Assembly (NCBI GenBank): GCA_963575745.1
Contig: CAUYUJ010009738.1
Location: 1-20,000, forward strand
DNA from: Prorocentrum cordatum
Lineage: Eukaryota > Sar > Dinophyceae > Prorocentrales > Prorocentraceae
Reading direction: 5' to 3'
Length of the DNA: 20,000 nucleotides
Below the pieces are notes generated by a model that was not told the DNA's origin, searched no databases, and saw only the letters and a program-made list of their open reading frames with translations. The position numbers and the translations under genes are program-made. Below are positions 9,136-18,279 of this stretch, one piece after another. The stretch's first letter is position 1. Each line of letters begins with the position of its first letter.

Positions 9136-9845
9136 TCCTCGTGTTCGTATTCGTCTTCTGCTTAGTTTTAGTAGTATTCGTAGTCGTAGTAATGTTAGTG
9201 TCAGTTTTAGTTGTATTCGTCTTATTGTTATTATTAGTCGTCTTATTAATGTTCGTAGTCTGATTCTTCGTATTAGTGTTATTAGTAGTATTCGTATTAG
9301 TTAATATTCGTAGTGTTACCCGTACTCTTAGCATTCGTAGTATCATTCGTCGTCGCATTATGGTTCTTAGTATGCGCCGTCGTCTTCGTTTTCTTCGTAT
9401 TATTATTAGCCGTATTAGTCGTAGCAGTAGTATTCGTATTGTTCGTGTCCGTCTTATTATTAATAGTAATCGTCGTCTTCTTATTCTTATTAATAGTAGG
9501 TTTCGCATTCTTGTTAGTCGTCTTATTATTATTCGTATTAGTGTTCGGATTCGTATGCGTAGTCGTCTTCTTCGTAGTAGTAGTAGTCTTAGTCGTAGTA
9601 TCCTGAGTCGTGGTAGTATTCGTGTTCGTCGCCGGGGTCGTCTTATTAATCTCCCTCTCCGTCATATTAGTACTATTATTCTGCTAAGTAGTATTATTAT
9701 TCGTACTGTTCGTCTTCTTCGTCTTATTAGTAGTATTAGTACTCGTAGTGTTCGTCGTATAAGTATTTGTCTTCGTCTGCTTCGTCTTATTAATATGATC
9801 ATAAGTGTTCGCCTGCGTCGTCTTCTTCGTCGTCTGCGTCTTCTT
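9136..9845. repeat. Degenerate NNT triplet array 1
   Basis: Read in phase with the neighbouring CCT triplets, nearly every triplet ends in T: CGT, ATT, AGT, CTT, GTT. The second base is mostly G or T and the first mostly A or C. Phase slips occur, for example near 9300. It is flanked by pure CCT arrays on both sides. Long open frames (Arg/Ser/Ile-rich on +, Thr/Asn-rich on -) are by-products of this composition. Confidence 0.85.
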
Positions 9846-10590
9846 TTTCCTCCTCCTCCTCCTCCTCCTCCTCCTCCTCTCTCCTCCTCCTCCTCCTCCG
9901 CCTCCTCCTCCTCCTCATCCTCCTCCTCCTTCTCCTCCTCCTCCCTCCCCCCTCCCCCTCCCCCTCCGCTTGCTCCTCCTCATCATCTTCCTCCTCTTCC
10001 TCCTCCTCCTCCTCATCCTCCTCCTCATCCCCCTCCTCCTCCTCCTCCTCCGCTTCCTCTCCTCCTCCTCCTCCTCCTCCTCCGCCTCCTCCTCCCCTCC
10101 CCCTCCCCCCCCTCCTCTTCCTCCTCCTCCTCCTCCTCTCCTCCTCCTCCTCCGCCTCCTCCTCCTCCTCCTCCTCCTCCTCCTCATCCTCCTCCGTCTC
10201 CTCCTCCTCCTCCTCCTCCTCCTCCTCTTCCTCCTCCCTCTTCCTCTCCTCCTCCTCCTCCCTCCTCCTCCTCCTCCTCCGCCTCCGCCTCCGCCTCCTC
10301 CTCCTCCTCCTCCTCCTCCTCCTCCTCCTCTCCTCCTCCTCCTCCTCCTCCTCCTCCTCCTCCGCCTCCTCTCCTCCTCCTCCTCCTCCGCCTCTCCCTC
10401 CCCCTCCCCCTCCCCCTCCCCCTCCCCTCCTCCTCCTCCCTCCTCCTCCTCCTCCTCCTCCTCCTCCGCCTCCGCCTGCTCCTGCTCCGCCTCCTCCTCC
10501 TCCTCCTCCTCCTCCTCCCTCTCCTCCTCTTGTTCCTCCTCATCCTCCTCCTCGTCGTCGTCATCCTCCTCATCATCCGCCTCCTCCTCT
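9846..10590. repeat. (TCC)n microsatellite block 2
   Basis: TCC/CTC triplets with clusters of CCG, CCT and CCCCT variants, such as repeated CCCCCT at about 10390-10430. Confidence 0.97.
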
Positions 10591-11940
10591 TCATCCTCGA
10601 AGTAGTTCTATTATGTGTATTAATATTGTTCGTGTTGTCATTATTCGTAGTGGTATTAGTACTGGTCGCACTAGTGTTAGTGGTGTGCGTGTACGTCGAA
10701 ATAGTCGTATTAGTAGTACTAGTAGTAGCAACCTTGATTTTATGAATAGTATTAGTATTAGTCGTAATTATAAACGTACGAGGGTTATGTTGGCATTGCT
10801 ATTTCAGCCGTATATTAATATTATACTCGCACTCTATTAGTAGTCTATAGTAATAGTCGTATAGTAGTATAGTAGTAATCGTATATTAGTTATTATTGCT
10901 ATAATAATGTTACGCATTATGGTATTAGTCGTATAGTATTATTAGTCGTAATGGTAGTAGTGGTAGTATTGGCATGGTTATACTCATGCGTGTTGCTGGT
11001 AATATTAATAGTGGTGTTAGTAGTAGTGCCATTCGTAGTGTTACCAGTGTCAGCATTAGTAGTAGCAATATTAGTGTTAGTATTACGAATGCCAAAACAA
11101 GTAGTAGCAGTAGTAGTAGTAGTAGCAGTAGTGTTGTTCGGACTGGCAGTCGTAGTAGTAATAGTATTGGTTTGGGTAGTAGTGTTAGTAAGATTACGGG
11201 TAACACTAATAGTCATAGTGCTACTTCTACAAATCGGTTTAGGAATGTCATCATTCTTAGTAGTAGTATGATTCGTAATATCAGTACCATTAATGTGTTG
11301 ACAGTGTTTGTATTACGATTTTTCGTAGTATGGCTCGCCGTCTTAGTAGTATTATTACTCGTATTATTGGTATTATTAGTATTACTGGTTTTCGTGTGCG
11401 TGGTCTGCTTAGTCTTCTTCGTAGTAGTGTTCGTATTACTCTGCTCGGCCGCATTCGTAAAATTAGTATTAGTACCATGTATATTCTTATGCGCCGTAGT
11501 AGTAGTAGTTAGATTGGTCTTTTCATTATAAATATTGTGAATAGTAGGGCCAGTCGTATTCTTAGTATGATCATTAATATGGTTAGTAGTATTACGATGT
11601 TAAATGGTATCAGTGTTATGGTCATTTGTCTGCGTCACATTACCATTCGTAATTTTGGTATCCATGTTCTGAGTAGCAGGAGTAGTATTCGTCTTCGCTT
11701 TGTATGAGTATGAATAGTAGTATGACTATGTGTCTGTCTCTTGATATCGGTGTTAGTTTTGTTGAAACTCTTACTAGTATGACTATAATTCGATTAGTAC
11801 AATTCATCGTACGATTATGAATACTTAATATTCGTTGGAGTCACCGCATGATTATGCTGAGTACTCATATGTTTATTCGTTTTCTTCTTACGAATAGTAC
11901 CGACAAAATTATAAATATGAATGGCACTAGTCCTCATAGC
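10591..11940. repeat. Degenerate NNT triplet array 2
   Basis: Same composition as array 1 over about 1.3 kb, again beginning in phase with the CCT block. Local pure runs of AGT occur (about 11100-11135). The T-phase weakens toward 11900, so this part looks more diverged. No coding or RNA gene signal was found. Confidence 0.82.
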
Positions 11941-12109
11941 CATCCTCCTCTTCGTCCTCCTCCTCCTCCGCCGCCTCCGCCTCCGCCTCCGCCTCTGCCT
12001 CCACCTCCGCCTCCGCCTCCTCCTCCGCCTCCTCCTCCCCCTCCTCCTCCTCCTTGTCCTCCTCCTCCCCATCCTCCTACTCCTCCTCCTCCGCCTCCTC
12101 CTCCTCAAA
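11941..12109. repeat. (TCC/CCG)n tract before element C
   Basis: TCC and CCGCCT triplets up to the first base of the spliced-leader relic. Confidence 0.95.
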
Positions 12110-12131
12110 TCCGTAGCAATTTCCGCTCAAG
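12110..12131 (+). other. Relic of the dinoflagellate spliced leader (DinoSL)
   Basis: These 22 bases match the known 22-nt DinoSL at 19 positions, with differences at leader positions 9, 14 and 15. CCGTAGC at the start and GCTCAAG at the end are intact. In dinoflagellates this leader is trans-spliced onto mRNAs, so its presence in DNA marks sequence that returned to the genome from a trans-spliced mRNA. It lies exactly between the CTC tract and element C, where the 5' end of a retrotransposed transcript is expected. It was compared with the leader from memory. Confidence 0.8.
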
Positions 12132-12132
12132 C

Positions 12133-12149
12133 CCGCAGCGTGGCTCAGG
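12133..12149 (+). other. Possible second, decayed spliced-leader relic
   Basis: CCGCAGCG followed by TGGCTCAGG fits the DinoSL if four bases (ATTT) are deleted: 14 of the 17 remaining positions match. Tandem relics arise when a retroposed gene is trans-spliced again. It is short and gapped, so chance is possible. Confidence 0.45.
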
Positions 12150-12300
12150 GGCCACCAGCGAGCTGGACCATACTGGCGGGAGGGGCTTGCGGCCCTCACC
12201 AGGTCTCTGCTTCCTGGCACAGTGCCAGGCACACATCTGCCTTCCCCTTTGCTGCCTGTCTGCCAAGCAGGTAGCACCCCTCTCCAGCCACGGCAGGCTC
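12150..12300 (+). other. Probable 5' untranslated leader of element C
   Basis: Between the SL relics and the first plausible ORF1 ATG (12301). No motif was recognised. Confidence 0.4.
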
Positions 12301-13564
12301 ATGGGGCCGACACCTGCCAGGCAGGGCGCGGCGGCCATTCAGAGCGGACACGAGCGTCGAAGGATCGCGTGGGCTGCCCCATGGTACTGCAAGCATTGTT
12401 GGCATCGGACGACGGGCAAGCAGTGGTGGAATCGCGCTGACCTCGACCACTGCAGCCAGTGCCAGCAGCCGAAAGGACGGCCTTTGCGGGGCAATGCCTG
12501 CTCGGAGCTGCGGGGCCATCTCAGCGCGCCCAGCAGCCCGGGCAGGCCGGTGGCCCACGCGGGGGCAGCGTGCAGACCCAGCAGGCAGACGCAGACTACG
12601 GGCCGAGCTCGAGGCCCTCAAGAAGCAGCAGACACAAGGCGCACCCGCCGACGCCATGGCTGTCGAAGAAGGGGACATCGGAGGCGTGGACGGCGACGGC
12701 GAAACCAAGAAGGAGCTCGCGGCAATCGCGGCGCACCTCACCCTTCTGGACGGACAGCCAGCCTGCGCGGAGCTCACCGAGGCAGCGGCCAAGCTCCGCG
12801 CACGGCAAGCAGCCCTTCGGCACAAGCTCAAGGAGGGCAAGAGCCTGGACACACGCCTCAAGGAGATCAGTTTCCAGCACGCGAAGCTGGAGAAGCGCCG
12901 CGACCACCACAAGCTGCAGCTCCAGGCCCTGCAGGCCAAGGTCGTGGAGACCCAGGCCGCGGTCGACCAAGGACAGGCCGCGCTCGATCGCCTCGGGCAG
13001 GAGCTTCTCGACATGGAGGTTGAGAGGAAGCAGCTCGCGGAGGCCGCCCCAGCGCCGCGGGCAGGTGCGGCGCCCAGCCCGGCGCAGGCGCTGCCTGTGG
13101 TCGGCGACGCCTTCACGGTGGACAAGCTGGGCGAGCTGCTCGCGTCCTTCGGCGGCACGCCCGAGCTGGCGCAGCGGCTTCACGGCTGCCTCGCCGACGT
13201 TCGCGATGCCGAGAGGGCGCATCGCGAGGAGCAGCAGAGGCGGGCGGCGGCCACCGCCCAGGCTGAGGCGGCGGCCCCTGGCGGCGAGAGCGCAGGAGGC
13301 CGGGCGCAGCCAGCGGCAGGCTCCGCAGGCGACTGCGCCAGGCCGCCAGCGCAGCCCGCCGCGGCCGCCGCCGAGGCCGGGGCACCAGGATGGTGGATTA
13401 CAGCCGACACCTCCTCGCCTGAGCTGCTGCGGAGCTTCCTCGAGGCCACGGGTGCGACCGTGCCCGACGATGAGCAGGAGCTGCGGGAGGCGGCGACGCG
13501 CGTCGGGGACAGCATCGTGCAGTTCGCCCAGCGGCCGAAGTTGGATGCGTCGCAGCAGGCATGA
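12301..13564 (+). pseudogene. Element C: ORF1 with zinc ribbon and coiled coil, frameshifted
   Basis: Frame 1 from ATG 12301 gives a four-Cys ribbon: WYCKHC (Cys 12388, 12397), a GKQWWN turn, then HCSQC (Cys 12451, 12460). Between about 12465 and 12600 the frame changes to 2, possibly by way of frame 3. From about 12600 a long charged helix follows, LRAELEALKKQQ and then heptad-like runs to about 13050 (KLEKRRDHHKLQLQALQAKV), which should form a coiled coil. A Pro/Ala/Gly-rich part and a final helix end at TGA 13562-13564. In LINEs, ORF1 proteins bind RNA and multimerise through a coiled coil, so this layout fits. ORF2 starts one base later, at 13566. The start codon is a guess. Confidence 0.7.
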
Positions 13565-13639
13565 GATGTTCGGCATAACAGGCATTATCACGGTTATCCT
13601 CCTTTTGCCAATCATGATGACAGTAAAGTTGACGACTAT

Positions 13640-14310
13640 CAACTCCACGTCCTACGGGCCATTGGCGCAGCTGTTGGAATCAGAGGACTGCATCTTCGAC
13701 GACGCCAGGCACATATTTTGAATTCAGGAGCACCACCTGGTTCCAGACAGGATCGCATCGTTTCAAACGAGGTTGCGACAAGCTGGATACCATGGGGTGC
13801 TAGAAGCAGCCGAGGTTACAGACGCACCGTCAGGCCGAGGCACATCAGGAGGCGCTGGGATTATCTGCCCAGCGTCGATTCAGATCACGAAGCCCCCAGC
13901 TGCGACGGATGCTGCGTTGGTACCGTCACGAGCTATCGCCGCGCATGTGCACGCGGCATTCAAGGCAGGGGCGGTCTTCATCTCAGTGTACCTTTGGTGG
14001 ACGAAGGCTTGGGGCCCAAGAACATTTCATTACTTATGACGGTCTCGCGCTACATTCAGGAGCTGCAATCACTGCGATATGACTGGGTTGTAGGTGGCGG
14101 CTTCAACATGTCACCACAATCAGTGCAAGATTGGGCTGGTGCCACAGGCGGAGTGTTGACCAGTACGACGACGGCGACTTGCACCCAGAGTATGCCTGCT
14201 TCAGTTCTGGGTTTCTTTGTGGTGTCGCAGAACGTCGCTGTACGGTCGCAGGTACCGCAGGTATACATGAATGCGGACATATCCCCGCATCGCCCAGTTT
14301 CCTTTGGCAT
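13640..14310 (+). other. EEP endonuclease domain of element C, two catalytic Asp replaced by Gly
   Basis: Frame 3: INSTSYG, stop TGA, IQEHH (Glu kept), GTSGGAGII, SRAIAAHVHA, FISVYL. Frame 2 after the shift: WVVGGGFNM, where GGDFNM is expected (GGC at 14099-14101 in place of the Asp codon), VLGFFVVS, where LDYFLVS-like sequence is expected (GGT at 14210-14212), and ISPHRPV with the catalytic His kept. Confidence 0.8.
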
Positions 14311-15156
14311 CAGCGGTAAGAATACGCAGCTGTGGGTTCGAGCGCCCCGGCAGCCGAAGGCCGCGCCTACTGTTGCCCCACAGGGATGCGGTCGATACCC
14401 ACGTGACTGGGCATCGTTTCATGAGCAGCTGGCGCACGCATCATCACGGGATGAACTTGTGATGTTTTGGGACTGCCTCATTGCTGGCATTGAGGAGGAG
14501 CTTCTCGACAGGCATGACATCATCGGCGCGCAGCGCGATGCGCACACAGGCAGGGCTGGCAAACATGAAGTTAAATGGGCTAAGTTACAGGCAACACCTC
14601 AGATTAAGCTTCCTTGTGCTGAGCCAGAGCACGCGGCATACTGTACGGCCGCGCGCCGGGCGAGGCAAGTCGGACGGTTTCGCGCTGAGCTGGCGGCCTA
14701 CGTACCCAAGCTGGACAATGAAGACAGCCAGCAGAAGCACCGCTTCACGAGGGTTGCCAGGGTCTTGCCAGAGGCTGAGCAGTTCGTCAGCAACGCAGCG
14801 AAGCACAGCAAGATCCTCGCTCATCTCGACACGCTCACGCGTGAGTTCCTCCTCGCTGGCCCCCCAAGCGCTCGCCGATCCCGGGACCGACGAGAGGAGA
14901 TTCAACGGGTCATTGGGTTGGCGGAGGTGCGCCAGGGGCGCTTTTTGGCTCGCCGTGAGGCCTCTTGGCAGGCTTGGGTCGCCGAGAGCTTCAAGGGCGT
15001 GCCAAGGGAGTTCAGGACGCGATTGCGTCTACCGACCGAGCCCAGCCGTTCGAGCTGGCCGATGCGACCTGTTCGCAGTGGGCCCAAATTTGGGCTGCCG
15101 AGCGCCCGAGCTGCCGCCAGATGCGAGAGATTGGCCTTCGCTTCCGACGGTCACGG

Positions 15157-15170
15157 TTTCCGATATCAGG
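15157..15170. repeat. Left 14-bp direct repeat (probable target-site duplication)
   Basis: TTTCCGATATCAGG, within the RT codons for SDIR. Identical to 16318-16331. Confidence 0.85.
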
Positions 15171-15172
15171 GA

Positions 15173-15192
15173 GAGCGTGAGCCACCGCCGCT
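15173..15192. repeat. Left terminal inverted repeat
   Basis: GAGCGTG, four bases, ACCGCCGCT. It pairs with the reverse complement of 16298-16317 at 16 of 20 positions. GGAAAA and CCGGGGGTCC follow inside on both ends, with extra bases between them on the left. Confidence 0.7.
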
Positions 15193-15340
15193 TTACTGTG
15201 GAAAATTGCCGCCCTTTTCCTCCGGAGCCGGGGGTCCCCCCCCCCTCCGAAAATCCCCCCTCCCCTGCTGGACCCCCCCCCCCTTCCCTCCCCCGGCAAA
15301 CCCCCCCCCCCTCCCCTAACCCCTCCCCCCCCCCTCCCCC

Positions 15341-15428
15341 TCGAAAACCGAGGGGGGTCACTACCGGTTCGAACCCCCCCCCCCTCGAAAACCGGAGGGG
15401 GTCACTACCGGTTCGAACCCCTCCCCAC
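15341..15428. repeat. Left subterminal array: two 44-bp units
   Basis: Units at 15341-15384 and 15385-15428. Each runs TCGAAAACCG, a G-run, TCACTACC, GGTTCGAACC and a C-run. GGTTCGAACC is at 15366-15375 and 15410-15419. A weaker relative may lie at 15247-15340. Confidence 0.85.
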
Positions 15429-15440
15429 CCCCCCACTCAC

Positions 15441-16057
15441 CGCCAGCAAACGACTCCCGGTCCCTACCACCGTCCGCACCACATCCCCCACTGTTGTTCC
15501 CAGCACCACTGTCCTCACCACCACTGTCCCCACTGGTTCCACCACCGTCCCTACTGTCCCCACCAGTGCCCCCACCACTGTCGCACTGTCCCCACTGTCC
15601 CCACCACTGTTCCCACCACGGTTCCACTCTCCCCACTTTCTCCACGGCCCCAACCACTGCCCGACTATCCCCACTGTCCCCACTGTCCCACTGACTCCTC
15701 CGCTGTCCCACTGAGCTGTCCCACTGTTCCCACCACTGTCCCCACTGTCCCCACCACTGTCCCCACTGTACCTCTGTCCCATTGTCCCACCGCCGTCCTC
15801 GCCACCGCCTTCACCACTGTCCCCACCACCACTGTACCCTCCACTGTCCCACTGTTTCCACCTCATTCCCACTGTCCCCACACCACTATCCCCACCACCA
15901 CTGTCCCCACCACTGTCGCACTGTCCCCGCTGTTCCCACCATTGTCCTCACCACTGTCCCCACCACTACCGTCCCCACCACTGTCCCACTGTCCCCGCCA
16001 CTGTCCCGCTGTCCCCTCACCACTGTCCCCACCACCACCGTCCCCACCACTGTCCGC
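15441..16057. repeat. Central CCACTGTCCC minisatellite
   Basis: About 0.6 kb of irregular 9- and 12-bp units (CCCCACTGT and CCCCACCACTGT) with small variants. Frames through it give Pro/Thr/Ser/His-rich or Gly/Asp/Ser-rich strings of no known domain. Confidence 0.9.
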
Positions 16058-16067
16058 ACCCCCCCTC

Positions 16068-16297
16068 GGTTTTCGAGGGGGGGGAGGGTTCGAACCGGTA
16101 GTGACCCCCCCCGGTTTTCGAGGGAGGGGGGAGGGGGGAGGTTCGAACCGGTAGTGACCCCCCCCCCTTTCCATGATGAACTTGGGGTTGGGGGGGGGAG
16201 GGGTTCGAACCGGTAGTGACCCCCCCCGGTTTTCCGGAGGGGGGGGGGGGGGATGGGCCGGGTTCGAACCGGTAAGGACCCCCCCCGGTTTTCCGCC
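16068..16297. repeat. Right subterminal array: four units, inverted relative to the left array
   Basis: Reverse complement of the left unit. GGTTCGAACC at 16087-16096, 16140-16149, 16202-16211 and 16261-16270, each followed by GGTA(G/A)(T/G)GACC, a C-run and usually GGTTTTC. Unit spacing of 53-62 bp varies with the G-runs. The second unit carries a unique spacer (about 16170-16195). Confidence 0.87.
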
Positions 16298-16317
16298 AGC
16301 AGCGGTAGAACACGCTC
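16298..16317. repeat. Right terminal inverted repeat
   Basis: Ends AGCAGCGGT, four bases, CACGCTC, immediately before the right direct repeat. Partner of 15173-15192. Confidence 0.7.
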
Positions 16318-16331
16318 TTTCCGATATCAGG
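16318..16331. repeat. Right 14-bp direct repeat
   Basis: TTTCCGATATCAGG, identical to 15157-15170. RT coding homology resumes here in frame 3. Confidence 0.85.
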
Positions 16332-17240
16332 AAGGTTATCGCTCGCTTCCCAGTGGCCACAGCTGTTGGATGCTGCCGCATACGCTCCCGCCCACTGCAG
16401 TATTCATATGGTGCCGCTCTCGCGGCCATTGCCGCCATGCTCCCAGCGCGCGAGCGATGCCTGGCCTGGCCCTCAGATCGGCTCGCCAGCTGCCTCGTCA
16501 GGCTGGAGAAGCCGGATGGGGGGCACAGGCTGATCGCACTGCTGGACACCCTGCTCGGGCTCCGGGGCAGGCTGCGTCGCCCCGAGACTGAAGCATGGGA
16601 GCGCAAGAATAGGACGGAGGAGTTCTGGGGAGCTGGGAACGGGAGGAGTGCAAATTCGGCGTTTGACTTGCATTCAGTCGCCGAGATTGCCTCGGCCAAG
16701 CAGCACCATCTCGTCTCTGTTCTATTAGGCATGATCAAATTCTATGAGATGATGAAGCTTCATGTGTTTTTTCCCCAAATTTTTCGTGGAGTTATCTTCC
16801 CGCTCAGATTGGGCTGGAAGTTGATCCAGAGCTATATGGCGCCACGTAAGATCAATGCTTACGGCTCGCTGTCAGAAACGTACGTCAGTTTCCAAGGGAT
16901 CCTTGCTGGTTGCTCTGCCGCGTCGGCTGTCCTGTTAGCCATTCTCCCCCAGCCCATCAAGCGAACGATAGATAGGTTCCCTAACGTGTGCGCCAGAGCT
17001 TTAATGGACGATGTCTCGCAGCAGTGGCACGGACCCGATGTGAGAGACGCGCACCAGGTTCTTGGGGCCACGACGGAGTTGTGTCGCCAAGTGCAGGATA
17101 TAGGATTGCTTCTCCAGCCCAACAAGTCAGGTTTCGCTGCATTGACCACTGCTGCCGAAGAGAAGCTCAGCGTGACAGCACGCACTCTAGGTTTTGCCAG
17201 TCGCAAGCACGTGCGTAACCTCGGACACGACATGTATGGC
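16318..17240 (+). other. Reverse transcriptase domain of element C, motif A Asp replaced by Gly
   Basis: Frame 3: VRLEKPDGGHRLIALLD (fingers), LLGMIKFYE (motif A; GGC at 16728-16730 where element B has Asp), FQGILAGCSAAS (motif B region), ALMDDVSQQW (catalytic pair, codons 17007-17012), LLLQPNKSGF, VRNLGHDMYG. The N-terminal strand of the domain lies upstream of the insertion (about 15107-15170). Without the motif A Asp the polymerase cannot bind metal normally. Confidence 0.87.
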
Positions 17241-18279
17241 ATGCGGGTGCACCGCAAGATGGAATCCACCAGGCGAACGGCCTCGTGGGTGAAACGGAAG
17301 CGCGTGACCGCCCTTCTCAGAGCTGCAGGCCACCAGCAGGTGGCAGGCTCTGGAGAACGGGATTGGTGCCTAGCGCTGGACACGGATCGGGGGCGAAGGG
17401 GGTGACGGATGCTACTCTGGTTTCATTGCGAGCGTTTGCGGCGAGCTTATCCAAAGGCCGAGCGCACGTTACTGCTTATTTGTGCACGCACCGAAACCCG
17501 TCTTACGACCCCGTGGTCGACGCGACAATCCCGCTCGCGCAACGATATTGTTGCTGGGCTTGGGAGCGGAGGGTCTCGGATGCCGATTTACGCAAAGCCT
17601 GGGAGTACACTAACAAAGTTTTGTCGGAGCGACCGCACTGGTCGCGTGTGCGTGGGCCCGCGGGGGCTGGTTGGCGTTCCCTTCGGCGTGTGGGTTGGGC
17701 CCTCATCGGGCCCCACCACGTTTTGACGGACCAAGGGGATGTTCTGTGCCTTTTCTACCACGTGTCCCAGCGATGTGCGACAGCTGCTGCGCGAAGGCAT
17801 CAGTCGTGCGCAGTGCGTGCAGCTTGTAACCAGCCTGCCCGAGGCGACGGGCTCCGATGTCATCTGGGGCCGAGCGCTGCGGGTCGGAGTGGGCAAGATT
17901 CGCGACCCTGTCAGGAGAACTACGTACCGTGCGCTGCTGGGAGGAGCTCTATGGCCCCCAGCTAAGAAGCACCAGCACGGCTACGCAAAACTCCCGCTTC
18001 GCGATTTTTTCAAGGCAGCGCAAGGCACCTTTGGGCACCAGTCTCATGAGTGTGAAGCTCTGTGGGACGCAGATGTAGACACGGACACCGCTCCGCCCAT
18101 GCCTGACGACTGCCTGGGGCACCGAGCGTGGCTGAAAGGGAAGGCCTGTGGGATCCCCCCCCAGCGTCGACTCGGTCGAGTTGATGCATGGCCTTCCCTT
18201 TCGGACCGTTGCTATTCCGCCCACCCCCCAGTGCGGCGAAATTCTCGAGCGGGGAGCGACGCACGGGGAGTGGGGGTAC

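Larger units (their letters stand above)
15157..16331. mobile_element. Nested non-coding insertion with 14-bp direct repeats and terminal inverted repeats (undescribed foldback/MITE- or introner-like)
   Basis: The perfect direct repeat TTTCCGATATCAGG lies at both ends. The bases between are non-coding and GC-rich. Joining the flanks at the repeat gives an RT reading LPTVTVSDIRKVIARF, which aligns with element B (LPAITVSMMKQAISSF); this shows the segment was inserted into an existing RT. The unit is 1,161 bp (one repeat copy included), a multiple of three, and frame 3 is open across it except for adjacent TAG-TGA at 16152-16157. Inside, from the ends: inverted repeats of about 20 bp, subterminal arrays in opposite orientation, and a central minisatellite. 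No transposase, so it would depend on enzymes from elsewhere. An introner (mobile intron) is an alternative, but the repeat allows no GT, GC or GA donor with an AG acceptor, only GG-AG. Confidence 0.8.

Noticed and set aside
8495-9508. Long minus-strand frame rich in Glu, Arg and Gly, and + strand poly-Ser/Leu/Pro frames
   Set aside because: They are translations of the (TCC)n tract and the NNT array in every frame; no domain, no complex sequence.
9276-10745. 489-codon open frame rich in Arg, Ser and Ile
   Set aside because: Stops are rare because nearly all triplets end in T in this phase; the low-complexity composition explains it.
10917-11531. Val/Leu-rich frames resembling membrane proteins
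   Set aside because: Alternative phases of the NNT array (GTA/GTT triplets) give hydrophobic strings by composition.
12494-13564. Host coiled-coil gene independent of retroelements
   Set aside because: It lies between a zinc ribbon and an endonuclease ORF one base downstream, and ends like the ORF1 tail of element B.
15360-16290. tRNA gene suggested by GGTTCGAACC
   Set aside because: No acceptor stem, anticodon arm or A box around any copy; the motif sits in repeated G/C-run units.
15341-16297. CRISPR array (repeated palindromic units)
   Set aside because: Spacers are homopolymer runs, units vary in length and orientation, no cas genes, and the context is eukaryotic.
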